A stretch of 8,928 nucleotides of DNA from an uncultured Phycisphaerales bacterium (GCA_937871415.1 CALMQD010000098.1:1-8928), one strand, 5' to 3'; shown: positions 1-5,945, counted from the first letter of the stretch. Program-made: numbers and translations. The notes: generated by a model from the sequence alone, not told the origin.

Positions 1-210
1 GCCGCCGGGTGCGCGGGCGACTTCGACCACGACAACGACGTGGACGTCGCCGATCTCTTCGGGTTCCTCGATGCCTGGTTCGCGAACTTCAGCACGCCCG
101 CGTGTGCCGCGCTGCTCCCGGGCAACTTCGACAAGGATACCGACGTCGACGTCGCGGACCTCTTCGGGTTCCTCGACGCGTGGTTCGCGCAGTTCAATAA
201 CTGCCCGTAA
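1..210 (+). CDS. C-terminal fragment of an exported protein with a dockerin-like double calcium-loop domain
   Basis: Frame 1 is open from the window edge to TAA at 208-210, giving the last 69 residues of a longer protein whose start is outside. Two Asp-rich loops are visible: D7-x-D9-x-D11-x-D13-V-D15-x-x-D18 and N42-x-D44-x-D46-x-D48-V-D50-x-x-D53. Both fit the 12-residue calcium-loop pattern of type I dockerins, except that the usual Gly at loop position 6 is Asn in one and Thr in the other. Each loop is followed by the same helix, DLFGFLDAWFA. Cys4, Cys35 and Cys68 frame the two units, and the protein ends Cys-Pro. Duplicated units of this kind form the C-terminal sorting or anchoring tail of many Phycisphaerales exported proteins (family knowledge). 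The rest of the protein, and so its activity, cannot be seen. It is unlikely to be a cellulosomal dockerin in this setting, since no cohesin is in view. Confidence 0.85.
   Translation, partial: AAGCAGDFDHDNDVDVADLFGFLDAWFANFSTPACAALLPGNFDKDTDVDVADLFGFLDAWFAQFNNCP
37..189 (+). repeat. Two 48-bp direct repeats encoding the dockerin-like loop-helix unit
   Basis: Positions 37-84 and 142-189 are near-identical at DNA level and encode the same protein unit (DVDVADLFGFLDAWFA). They are offset by 105 bases (35 codons). Differences are almost all at third codon positions, so the duplication is under protein-level selection or is fairly recent. Confidence 0.85.
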
Positions 211-212
211 GC

Positions 213-232
213 GCAGCCGGTCGGTCGGCTGC
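213..232 (+). terminator. Possible hairpin just after the dockerin-protein stop
   Basis: GCAGCCG (213-219) and CGGCTGC (226-232) form a perfect 7-bp stem with a 6-base loop, three bases after the stop codon. A second small stem, CGAGC/GCTCG, lies at 239-253. There is no T-tract, so intrinsic termination is not proven. The site sits between two converging genes, where a terminator would be expected. Confidence 0.35.
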
Positions 233-267
233 CGTCATCGAGCGCTGGGCTCGCGTTGATCACGAGG

Positions 268-513
268 TCAGCGCGAGCTCAGTTCGCGTTCGGCCTGGGC
301 CCAATCCGACAACTCGTCGCCCGGCGCGCCCTTCTCGCATCGCTCGAGATAAATCTCGTACGCGCGCGTGCGCAGCGCTTCCGCTGCGGCCGGCGCGTTC
401 CGCGCCTTGACCACGCCCGGCGCCTTGGCCGGTCCGTTGTGCCTCGAATGCGCGTCAAACCCCGGCACCCCGTCGCTGGTCGCCGGACGGCTCATGCTGA
501 TCCGATGATTCAT
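268..513 (-). CDS. DUF2934-domain small protein
   Basis: An 81-residue protein. The C-terminal half (about residues 46-79) has the DUF2934 signature: R-x-R-AYEIYLER, a Gly-Pro-Gly-like turn (here GAPG), then DELSDWAQAEREL. Residues 1-45 are polar, basic and low in complexity. DUF2934 proteins are short soluble proteins of unknown function that are frequent in soil and aquatic bacteria. The reading frame is open further upstream, but the start at 513 is chosen because GGAGGTG (complement of 518-524) lies 4-6 bases before this ATG and because the upstream extension has no family resemblance. The gene converges on the dockerin-protein tail (57 bases apart) and diverges from the PilZ-J gene. No function can be given. 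Confidence 0.8.
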   Translation of the reverse strand: MNHRISMSRPATSDGVPGFDAHSRHNGPAKAPGVVKARNAPAAAEALRTRAYEIYLERCEKGAPGDELSDWAQAERELSSR

Positions 514-803
514 GCTGCACCTCCGTGGACTCTTCAACGAAACATACCCCTCGCCGGTTCTCGGACCATCAAGTTTGTTTTGGCGAGGCGAGTATTCGGG
601 GACGCGAGCATGCCCCGGTTCGGTGAGAGTGACGGAATGGACGATTCGCGTGTCGCGCGGCCCCATAATCGGTCGTGGGTGCGCGCTCTCAGCTTTGCGA
701 AATCCCAACATTCGGAAGTAATCGTTCACTCGGCCAGTTTCGCGGCGGGTTGCGTCGAGACCGAGATGGCCGAAACAGGGCATCTGGCCGATATCGACGC
801 CGC
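514..803. other. 290-bp divergent intergenic region
   Basis: This stretch separates the DUF2934 gene (-) from the PilZ-J gene (+) and should hold both promoters. It is visibly richer in A/T than the coding DNA. For the minus gene, TATGTT (complement of 541-546) could be a -10 box and TTGATG (complement of 567-572) a -35 box, but the 20-base spacer is too long for a typical sigma-70 site. CCTCGCC (549-555) and GGCGAGG (582-588) form a 7-bp inverted repeat that spans this area and could be an operator. On the plus strand CATAAT (664-669) is -10-like with no matching -35. I see no convincing gene here: the open frames have no recognisable domain. Confidence 0.4.
518..524 (-). promoter_or_regulatory. 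Strong Shine-Dalgarno site fixing the DUF2934 start
   Basis: The minus-strand sequence GGAGGTG ends 4 bases before the ATG at 513. It is a near-perfect anti-16S match and is what selects this short start over the longer open frame. Confidence 0.75.
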
Positions 804-1475
804 ATGTTTGCGCGAGCCGACAAGCCGCAGCGGTCGCCCGCCGCCCGCCTGGTCAATCCTCGCCGCGCCGAGCGGTTCGAGGCGGTGAACATCGGGTGCG
901 AACTCGGGCTCATCAAAGACCTGTCGGAGACCGGCGTGCGCGTGGAGTTCTGCGGCAGGCCGAAGGCCGAGATCGGATCGGTGGTCAAACTCACCGTGAG
1001 ATCGAGCCTCCAGGCCATCGCTGTGAGCGGTCAGGTGGTGTGGATCCGCAGACGCTGGCTCCGATCGGGAGAGATGGGGATCAGGTTCGTGAGCGCCACG
1101 CCGGCGATCGCCCGGGCGCTCGTCGAGCTGGTCCAGCACGGCTTCGTCGACACGACCAATCTCGCGGCGTTCAGCGCGGGCAACGCCGGACCGGCTTCTG
1201 GCTCGGGCGCGGGGCGCGCCGGAGTGCACGCGAGCGTCGAGATCGAGGACTATTACGGCGCGCTGGGGGTCGAGCGCACCGCCACTTACGAGCAGATCCA
1301 CGCGGCGTTCCGCGCGCTCGCGCGACAGTGCCACCCGGACGTCAACAAGTCCGTCGAGGCCGAGCAGCGCTTCGGGTATGTCGCCAAGGCGTACGCGGTG
1401 CTGCGCGATCCGGCCAAGCGGGCCCAGTACGACCACCGCTTGAGCGCCGCCGCAGTTCGCGCGAAAGCCGCCTGA
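804..1475 (+). CDS. PilZ-J-domain fusion protein (putative c-di-GMP-responsive co-chaperone)
   Basis: A 223-residue soluble protein. Residues about 16-115 look like PilZ: an R20-x-x-x-R24 arginine motif, then D39-L-S-E-T-G44 matching the [D/N]xSxxG motif, then a beta-strand pattern ending with SGQVVWIRR and GEMGIRFV, typical of the end of the PilZ barrel. Both c-di-GMP-contact motifs are therefore present, although the gap between them (14 residues) is short. Residues about 124-147 are a Gly/Ala/Ser-rich linker. Residues 149-212 are a J-domain (DYYGALGV at its start) with the essential HPD at 177-179, followed by DPAKRAQYD. There is no G/F region or zinc finger, so by class it is a type III J-protein. 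Such proteins stimulate a DnaK-type ATPase, and the extra domain usually selects the client. ATG 804 is chosen because the PilZ motifs begin soon after it; the frame extends upstream with a possible TTG at 750, and no clear SD precedes either start. The fusion is not a sequencing artefact in any obvious way, since both domains lie in one clean frame. Confidence 0.85.
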   Translation: MFARADKPQRSPAARLVNPRRAERFEAVNIGCELGLIKDLSETGVRVEFCGRPKAEIGSVVKLTVRSSLQAIAVSGQVVWIRRRWLRSGEMGIRFVSATPAIARALVELVQHGFVDTTNLAAFSAGNAGPASGSGAGRAGVHASVEIEDYYGALGVERTATYEQIHAAFRALARQCHPDVNKSVEAEQRFGYVAKAYAVLRDPAKRAQYDHRLSAAAVRAKAA

Positions 1476-1503
1476 GTCGGCGCAGCCCGCGGCGCGTGGC
1501 CTT

Positions 1504-1553
1504 CCCGGTTCTTCGGGCGGCGGAAGCGTCTCTCCGTGACCGCCGAACCCGGG
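1504..1553 (+). terminator. Possible imperfect hairpin downstream of the PilZ-J gene
   Basis: CCCGG (1504-1508) can pair with CCGGG (1549-1553), TTCGG (1512-1516) with CCGAA (1543-1547), and CGG (1518-1520) with CCG (1540-1542), giving one interrupted stem 28 bases past the stop codon. There is no T-tract. The remaining bases up to the tRNA (1554-1623) hold only a weak -10-like TACACT at 1607-1612, with no recognisable -35. Confidence 0.3.
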
Positions 1554-1623
1554 CCGGCAATCCCCCGCGGAGCGATTCCGATCGGGACCCCGTCGCGCGA
1601 ACCCCCTACACTTGCGGGTTCCC

Positions 1624-1696
1624 GGGGCGATAGCTCAATTGGTAGAGCACTTGCTTTGCAAGCAAGGGGTTGGCGGTTCGAGTCCGCTTCGCTCCA
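1624..1696 (+). tRNA. tRNA-Ala, anticodon TGC
   Basis: A complete 73-base cloverleaf. The acceptor stem is GGGGCGA/TCGCTCC (1624-1630 with 1689-1695) and contains a G-T pair at the third position, the G3:U70 identity element of alanine tRNA. The D-stem is GCTC/GAGC (1633-1636, 1645-1648). The anticodon stem is CTTGC/GCAAG (1650-1654, 1662-1666) with the loop TTTGCAA and anticodon TGC at 1657-1659. The T-arm is GGCGG-TTCGAGT-CCGCT (1672-1688). The discriminator base is A1696. The CCA tail is not encoded (ACTT follows), so it must be added after transcription. It reads GCA and, by wobble or modification, other GCN codons. A methyltransferase gene begins 67 bases downstream on the same strand. 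Confidence 0.97.
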
Positions 1697-1763
1697 CTTC
1701 CTCGGAAGGCGACCCAAAGCCCGACCGGTCGCCCATCGCGCGAGCTCCAAAACCCAGTCCGCC

Positions 1764-2783
1764 ATGACCTCTCCTAATCATCTACATACCGCGCCTGCGC
1801 CCGCACCGACGAGCCTCAAGGCGCGTGTGAAGTCGTGGGTCCGCCGGGCGTTGCGCCCGGCGCTCTGGCCCTTGCACGAGGAACTCGCCGCGCTCGCGGG
1901 GCGCGTCGAAGACGTCGCCCGCGCAACCAACGCCGACGACGCGACGATGCTGGTGTGGCGGGGCGGGCTCCGCGGGCACTTGATCTATCCCGACGGTTCG
2001 CGCCCGCCGCTTCCGGCGCGTCCGGACGTCGCCGCGACCGCGCACCGGTACCACGGCGAGATCCGGTACTGGGTGAACGTGGCGCGCGGGCTCGACAAGC
2101 ACTACCCGGGCAAGTGGCCCGACCCCACGCTGGTGTGGCAGCGCGGCCGGCTCATGGAACTGGCGCGGGTGCTCAATCTCGGGGGGTGGGACGAGCTGAC
2201 CCTCTGGGCGTCGCGTCAGCGCGTCGTCGAAGTGGGGGGCGGTCCCTGCCCCGCGGTCACCGTCTTGAAGTGGAAGGGCGCGATCGCGGTCGATCCGCTC
2301 GCGGAGGCCTACGTCGCCGAGGGGCTCCTCCCCGAGCAGGCCGGGCACGTCATGCACGTGGTGGGAGTCGGCGAGTCGATGCCCGTCGCGGGGGGCAGTG
2401 CCGACCTGGTCATCTGCGAGAACTGCCTCGACCACGTCTCGCGCCCCGAGGGTGTGATGGACGAACTGGCACGCCTGCTGCGCCCGGGCGGCATGCTCTG
2501 GCTGCTCGTTGACCTCATGGACCAGCCCGACCCGGTCCACCCGCACCCGATGAGCGAAACCCGGATGAAGGCCCTCATGGAGCACGCCGGGCTCACCGCC
2601 CGCTTCTGGGAAGTGCGATCGCACCACTCCCACCCACGGGCGCACGGCGAACTCCGCGCACTGCTCGAGAAGCCTGTTCTCGCGGCCCGGTTTGCTCCGG
2701 GCGAGGCGACACTCCCGCGCCACGCTTCGAACGGCACGCACGAAACCGTGGTGGTCGCGGGCCGATCGCCGGCGGGCGTCTGA
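1764..2783 (+). CDS. Class I SAM-dependent methyltransferase (Methyltransf_11-like), substrate unknown
   Basis: A 339-residue soluble protein. After an Ala/Pro-rich start and a basic, helical N-terminal region (about 17-58) comes an unassigned segment (about 60-150, rich in Trp and Tyr) and then a Rossmann methyltransferase fold. Motif I is VVEVGGGP (154-161). The acidic residue at the end of strand 2 is D177. The motif around strand 4 is ESMPVAGGSADLVICEN (204-220), followed by CLDHV. LARLLRPGGML (235-245) is the usual strand-5 region of type 11 methyltransferases. The N-terminal extension probably determines the substrate, which I cannot name. ATG 1764 is the first usable start after the tRNA in this frame. 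No SD is visible before it, so initiation is likely SD-independent. It may be transcribed together with the tRNA, since the 67-base gap shows no obvious promoter. It converges with the TerC gene, 13 bases apart, with no clear terminator between them. Confidence 0.85.
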   Translation: MTSPNHLHTAPAPAPTSLKARVKSWVRRALRPALWPLHEELAALAGRVEDVARATNADDATMLVWRGGLRGHLIYPDGSRPPLPARPDVAATAHRYHGEIRYWVNVARGLDKHYPGKWPDPTLVWQRGRLMELARVLNLGGWDELTLWASRQRVVEVGGGPCPAVTVLKWKGAIAVDPLAEAYVAEGLLPEQAGHVMHVVGVGESMPVAGGSADLVICENCLDHVSRPEGVMDELARLLRPGGMLWLLVDLMDQPDPVHPHPMSETRMKALMEHAGLTARFWEVRSHHSHPRAHGELRALLEKPVLAARFAPGEATLPRHASNGTHETVVVAGRSPAGV

Positions 2784-2796
2784 GCAGCCGGCGCGA

Positions 2797-4395
2797 TCAG
2801 GCGGCGGTCGAACGCTGCGCCGCGTGCGGCGCTCTCGCGGCGCGGCCGCCCCGCCAGGCCTGCACCGTCATGAACGCCCAATAGAAGACGGCGACGGCGG
2901 GCCCGACCGCGATCGCGATGATGAGCCCGGCGGTGATCTTCGCGCCGTGGGGCTTCAGACCCAGCGTCCACGAAGCGGGCACGTGCAGCGGCGCCATGTA
3001 CACCAGCAACGCCACAAGCCCCGGGTAGGCGGTCAGCGCGATCGGAACGACCCAGACCGGCGTTTTGCGCGCGAGCGCACCGGTGCTGTCGGCGACCTTC
3101 TGGGTCTTGCTCTTGACCTGCATCAGCAGGCGACGCGCCCAGATGAACTCCGTCGCCAGAATGCCCAGGCCGGCCGCGGCGACGATGAGTCCACCCGGCC
3201 CCGGGAGCAACCCCACCAGCGGCGCCAGCACCAGCACCACGAGGGTGCCGACGATGAGCACCACGATTTTGCGCAGGTTGCGCTTCGTGCTCTCGACGGC
3301 GCCGGTGATGTCCTCCAGCGGCGTGGGTCGCTGCAGTTCCTCCTCGCTGATGATGGCGGGCGGGATCTCGCCGGCCTCGCCCAGGGGCGGCGGCGCGCCC
3401 GGGTGCGTCAGCCGGTGGCGGACAATCGAAGCACCGACACCCGCGAGGGTGATGGTCGCGAACACGATCAGCGAGACGAGCGTCGGCACGTCCTGATACC
3501 ACGACAGGAACATCTTCCCCGCGACGTAGAGCAGGATGAACAGGACCGAAACCCGCAGGTAGCGGAAGCGTCCGACGACCTCCGAGAGCGCCAGGAACAG
3601 CGAGCGCAGGCCGAGGATCGCCATCGTGCTCGCGGTGAACGCGAGCGTGGGATCCTTGGTGATCGAGAAGAGGGCCGGGACCGAGTCCGCGGCGAAGACG
3701 ATGTCGAGGAGCCCCGCGGAAAGGACGACCAGCACGATCGGCGTCGCCATCAGGCGCGAGCGCCCCCGGTCGTCTTTGACGCGGGTGAGCAGGCGCTGCC
3801 CGTTGAACTCGGGAGAGATGGGGATCAGCCGCCGGATGAGGCGCACGTACCAATGGCGGTCGAAATCGGTCTTCTGGTCCGGGAGCACGAGCACGCGGAA
3901 GACCGCGACGACCAGGATCGCGCCGAGCACCCAGCGGAACCACGACGCCTCGCGCACGAACCATGCGCACGAGAAGATCGCCAGCAGACGCAGGCAGAGC
4001 GTGACCAGGATCGTCCAGAACAGCGCCCGCCCCAGCACCGCGCGGGGCACCCGGTAGTATGCCAGCAGCAGCGCCAGCACCGCAAGGTTGTCCAGCGACA
4101 GCGCGAGCTCTAGGACATAGCACGCCAGGTATTGCAGCCAGGCCGAGTGCCCGTCGTTGTCGACGGTCTTGCGGTCGATCGAATACTCGAACGTCGCTTC
4201 GAGGTTCAGGATGTTCGATTCGTACACGTAATAGACGCCGACGCTGAAGGCCGCGGCGGCCAGGAGCCAGAGCGTGAACGAAACGAACGCGTCGGTGGGC
4301 CGGATGACCTTGGGCCGGCGCGTCGTCAGGCCCAGGTCGAACACGACCAGGACCAGCACCACCGCCGCGAAAATCACCCAGAGCCAGATCGTCAT
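2797..4395 (-). CDS. TerC-family integral membrane protein fused to a C-terminal PGPGW-type membrane domain
   Basis: A 532-residue polytopic inner-membrane protein. Residues 1 to about 330 are TerC/Alx-like: an N-terminal helix (2-22), the conserved LELALSLDNLAVLALL (95-110) with the intramembrane acidic and Asp-Asn residues, VPRAVLGRALFW (117-128), then DIVFAADSVPALF (231-243), ITKDPTLAFTASTMAILGLRSLF (245-267) and KMFLSWY (294-300). TerC-family members are linked to manganese export, metal insertion into exported enzymes, and tellurite resistance (family knowledge). Residues about 325-375 are a polar cytoplasmic-type linker. Residues about 376-425 carry VGLLPGPGGLIVAAAGLGILATEFIWARR, resembling the PGPGW transmembrane family, although the hallmark Trp is Gly here. 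Two more helices follow (about 447-468 and 487-511). Classical TerC proteins are roughly 220-350 residues, so this is an extended fusion. The start at 4395 places the first helix directly at the N-terminus. A weak AGG (complement of 4404-4406) precedes it. Metal specificity cannot be read from the sequence. Confidence 0.88.
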   Translation of the reverse strand: MTIWLWVIFAAVVLVLVVFDLGLTTRRPKVIRPTDAFVSFTLWLLAAAAFSVGVYYVYESNILNLEATFEYSIDRKTVDNDGHSAWLQYLACYVLELALSLDNLAVLALLLAYYRVPRAVLGRALFWTILVTLCLRLLAIFSCAWFVREASWFRWVLGAILVVAVFRVLVLPDQKTDFDRHWYVRLIRRLIPISPEFNGQRLLTRVKDDRGRSRLMATPIVLVVLSAGLLDIVFAADSVPALFSITKDPTLAFTASTMAILGLRSLFLALSEVVGRFRYLRVSVLFILLYVAGKMFLSWYQDVPTLVSLIVFATITLAGVGASIVRHRLTHPGAPPPLGEAGEIPPAIISEEELQRPTPLEDITGAVESTKRNLRKIVVLIVGTLVVLVLAPLVGLLPGPGGLIVAAAGLGILATEFIWARRLLMQVKSKTQKVADSTGALARKTPVWVVPIALTAYPGLVALLVYMAPLHVPASWTLGLKPHGAKITAGLIIAIAVGPAVAVFYWAFMTVQAWRGGRAARAPHAAQRSTAA

Positions 4396-4468
4396 GCCGT
4401 TTGCCTGGTTCGGAATCCGGCGCTCCCGCTCCCGCAGGTTGGTTACGCTCGGAGGTTGAGTGGACGAG

Positions 4469-4538
4469 GCTGTTCCGTACGGCGCTCGGGACCCCGCGGG
4501 TCGTCTGCAACAAGGCCCCCGAGCGTACGCCGAACAGC
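4469..4538. repeat. 70-bp imperfect inverted repeat (candidate operator or structured leader)
   Basis: The outer arms GCTGTTC (4469-4475) and GAACAGC (4532-4538) are perfect complements. The palindrome CGTACG occurs once in each arm (4476-4481 and 4524-4529) and pairs across with small bulges of 2-3 bases on each side. The inner arms GCTCGGG (4484-4490) and CCCGAGC (4518-4524) also pair. A separate hairpin GACCC-CGC-GGGTC sits at 4490-4502 near the apex. About 19 bp of stem in total makes chance unlikely even in GC-rich DNA. It lies 73 bases from the TerC start and 33 bases from the methyltransferase start, so it could serve either gene. Confidence 0.6.
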
Positions 4539-4559
4539 GCGTGAAGTCTTTATCCCTGC

Positions 4560-4563
4560 GGAG
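4560..4563 (+). promoter_or_regulatory. Shine-Dalgarno site supporting a GTG start at 4572
   Basis: GGAG sits 8 bases before GTG 4572. An in-frame stop (TGA at 4542-4544) lies just upstream and no ATG or TTG occurs in between, so the GTG is the only upstream initiation codon available that keeps the conserved N-terminus. Confidence 0.6.
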
Positions 4564-4571
4564 TCGCGCGC

Positions 4572-5936
4572 GTGTCGGAGGTCCTGTCGCTTGACATCTG
4601 GCAATGGCTTGCCGGTCCGCAGGCCCATGAACTGGTCGAGCGCGCAGCGGCGACGGCCCCGACTGACGTCGCAGGGATCGAGCGCCTGCGCCGGCTCGCA
4701 GCGCCCGAACGCGTTCGAGGGGCGATGTTGCTCGCCCAGGCGCGGGGCAAGGCCCGCGACAAATGGAACGCGCCGGTCGCGGCCCGGATCTTCGCCGACC
4801 CCGAGGGGGTGGAGATGGCGTCGAGCGCGCGGGCCGCGGCATACAAGGCGCAGCGCCTCCGGGAAGGCCTGAGCCGAAGCGGATTCATCGGGCGCACACG
4901 CGAACCGATGGTGCTCGACCTGTGCTCGGGTATCGGCGGCGACGCGATGGCGCTGGCTCAGTGCAGTGACTTTCGGGTTGTCGCGGTCGACCGTGACCCG
5001 GTGCGCGCGTGGATGGCCGGGCGCAACGCGGGATGCGACTCGCTCGTCCGGGGTCTTGATGAGACTGCCGGTGCGCTGGCGAACCTGCCCGACGCCGCGG
5101 CGGTCCACCTCGACCCAGCGCGCCGGCGCGGGCGATCGGATGGTTCTCGATCTCGTCGGATCGTTTCGCTCGCCGACCACGAGCCCCCGCCGCACGTCTG
5201 GACGGCGGTTCTGGAGGAACTCGGATCGCGATCGGGAGCAACCTGCCGCGGACGGGCGTTTCCGGCCGCGATCAAGCTCTCCCCCGGCGTGAACATCGGC
5301 GAACTCACGCGGGTTCTGCCGGAGCGTCCGCTGACGCTGGAGTACCTGAGCGAGTCGGGGCGCCTGACGCAGGCGGTGGCGTGGCTGGGCGCGTTGGCCG
5401 ATGCGCCGGGCCGCCGCCGCGCCACGATGCTGGCCCGGGATCGCGCGGTGCACTCCCTGACCGAGGTCCACGACATGCCCGCGCTCGATGCGGTGCTCAA
5501 TCCCGACAACGAGCGCGCGATGGCAAGCGGTCTAGCCGGGCTTGGAGGGCGCTGGTTGTACGAGGCCGACGATGCGATCGAGCGCGCGGGATTGCTTGCA
5601 CCAGTGGGAGCGCCATTCGGGATGCGAGAACTGTCCAGGGGCCTGGGGCTCCTGGTCGGAGAGGCCGGCGCGCAGAGCCCGTGGCTGACGGGGTTCGAAG
5701 TGCTCCTGGCCGTGGCATGGAATCCGAGGCGGATCAAGGGGGCCCTCCGCGGATTGGACGCCGGCGTCGTGGAGGTCAAGACCCGCGGCGGGGCCGTCGA
5801 CCCCGATCGCCTTCAGATGGAACTCCGGGGGGCAGGGTCGCAAACGATTACACTCTTCGTTCTGCGCGTCGGTCGCAAGCCGGTGGCGGTCTTGACGCGT
5901 CGAGTTGCACACGGGCCGAGCCGGCACGACCTGTAG
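4572..5936 (+). CDS. THUMP-like-domain class I SAM-dependent methyltransferase
   Basis: A 454-residue soluble protein starting with GTG. Residues about 1-110 form a helical N-terminal region. Residues 114-128 carry SAM motif I (VLDLCSGIGGDAMAL), with D140 as the ribose-binding acidic residue. The family-specific catalytic-site signature HLDPARRRGR is at 179-188, followed by KLSPGVNIGEL (235-245). A C-terminal THUMP-like segment (about 325-445) includes WLYEADDAIERAGLL (328-342) and ends in an alpha/beta pattern. Proteins of this architecture are annotated as THUMP-like methyltransferases. Their resemblance to tRNA/rRNA methyltransferases suggests an RNA substrate, but I know of no established reaction, so this is inference. 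It is the first gene of a three-gene + strand cluster, and its stop TAG is part of the SD of the next gene (9 bases between stop and start), so translation of the two is probably coupled. The link of an RNA methyltransferase to the downstream uptake-like pair is not obvious. Confidence 0.85.
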   Translation: MSEVLSLDIWQWLAGPQAHELVERAAATAPTDVAGIERLRRLAAPERVRGAMLLAQARGKARDKWNAPVAARIFADPEGVEMASSARAAAYKAQRLREGLSRSGFIGRTREPMVLDLCSGIGGDAMALAQCSDFRVVAVDRDPVRAWMAGRNAGCDSLVRGLDETAGALANLPDAAAVHLDPARRRGRSDGSRSRRIVSLADHEPPPHVWTAVLEELGSRSGATCRGRAFPAAIKLSPGVNIGELTRVLPERPLTLEYLSESGRLTQAVAWLGALADAPGRRRATMLARDRAVHSLTEVHDMPALDAVLNPDNERAMASGLAGLGGRWLYEADDAIERAGLLAPVGAPFGMRELSRGLGLLVGEAGAQSPWLTGFEVLLAVAWNPRRIKGALRGLDAGVVEVKTRGGAVDPDRLQMELRGAGSQTITLFVLRVGRKPVAVLTRRVAHGPSRHDL

Positions 5937-5940
5937 GAGG
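5935..5940 (+). promoter_or_regulatory. AGGAGG Shine-Dalgarno overlapping the upstream stop codon
   Basis: TAGGAGG at 5934-5940 contains both the TAG stop of the THUMP-like methyltransferase and a full SD for ATG 5946, 5 bases downstream. It favours ATG 5946 over the GTG at 5940, which would overlap the SD itself, and implies translational coupling. Confidence 0.8.
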
Positions 5941-5945
5941 TGCTC

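Larger units (their letters stand above)
4396..4571. other. 176-bp divergent intergenic region between the TerC fusion and the THUMP-like methyltransferase
   Basis: This region must hold the starts of two divergent transcripts. Its main feature is the large imperfect inverted repeat at 4469-4538, listed separately. I could not identify convincing -35/-10 pairs for either direction. Confidence 0.5.

Noticed and set aside
514..783. N-terminal extension of the DUF2934 gene up to an ATG at 783
   Set aside because: The strong GGAGGTG site lies directly before ATG 513, and the extra 90 residues have no family similarity.
1536..1763. Upstream extension of the methyltransferase gene from 1764 to an earlier start
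   Set aside because: The open frame runs through the tRNA gene, and no start codon lies in frame between the tRNA end and ATG 1764.
2692..4113. 473-codon plus-strand open frame opposite the TerC gene
   Set aside because: Its translation is dominated by Arg, Asp, Gln and His with no recognisable domain, as expected of the antisense of a membrane protein in GC-rich DNA.
4396..4571. yybP-ykoY manganese riboswitch upstream of the TerC gene
   Set aside because: The region is structured, but I could not find the conserved riboswitch core bases on the minus strand. A covariance-model search would be decisive.
2309..4842. Very long minus-strand open frames of 680-730 codons covering the TerC gene and its flanks
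   Set aside because: Only the part from 4395 down to 2797 in one frame shows family motifs. The extension above 4395 is basic and low in complexity, and the other frame is a high-GC shadow rich in Arg, Pro, Ala and Gly.
4443..5471. 342-codon minus-strand open frame opposite the THUMP-like methyltransferase
   Set aside because: No domain resemblance, Arg-rich, and fully overlapped by a gene with intact SAM motifs. It would also run into the divergent regulatory region.
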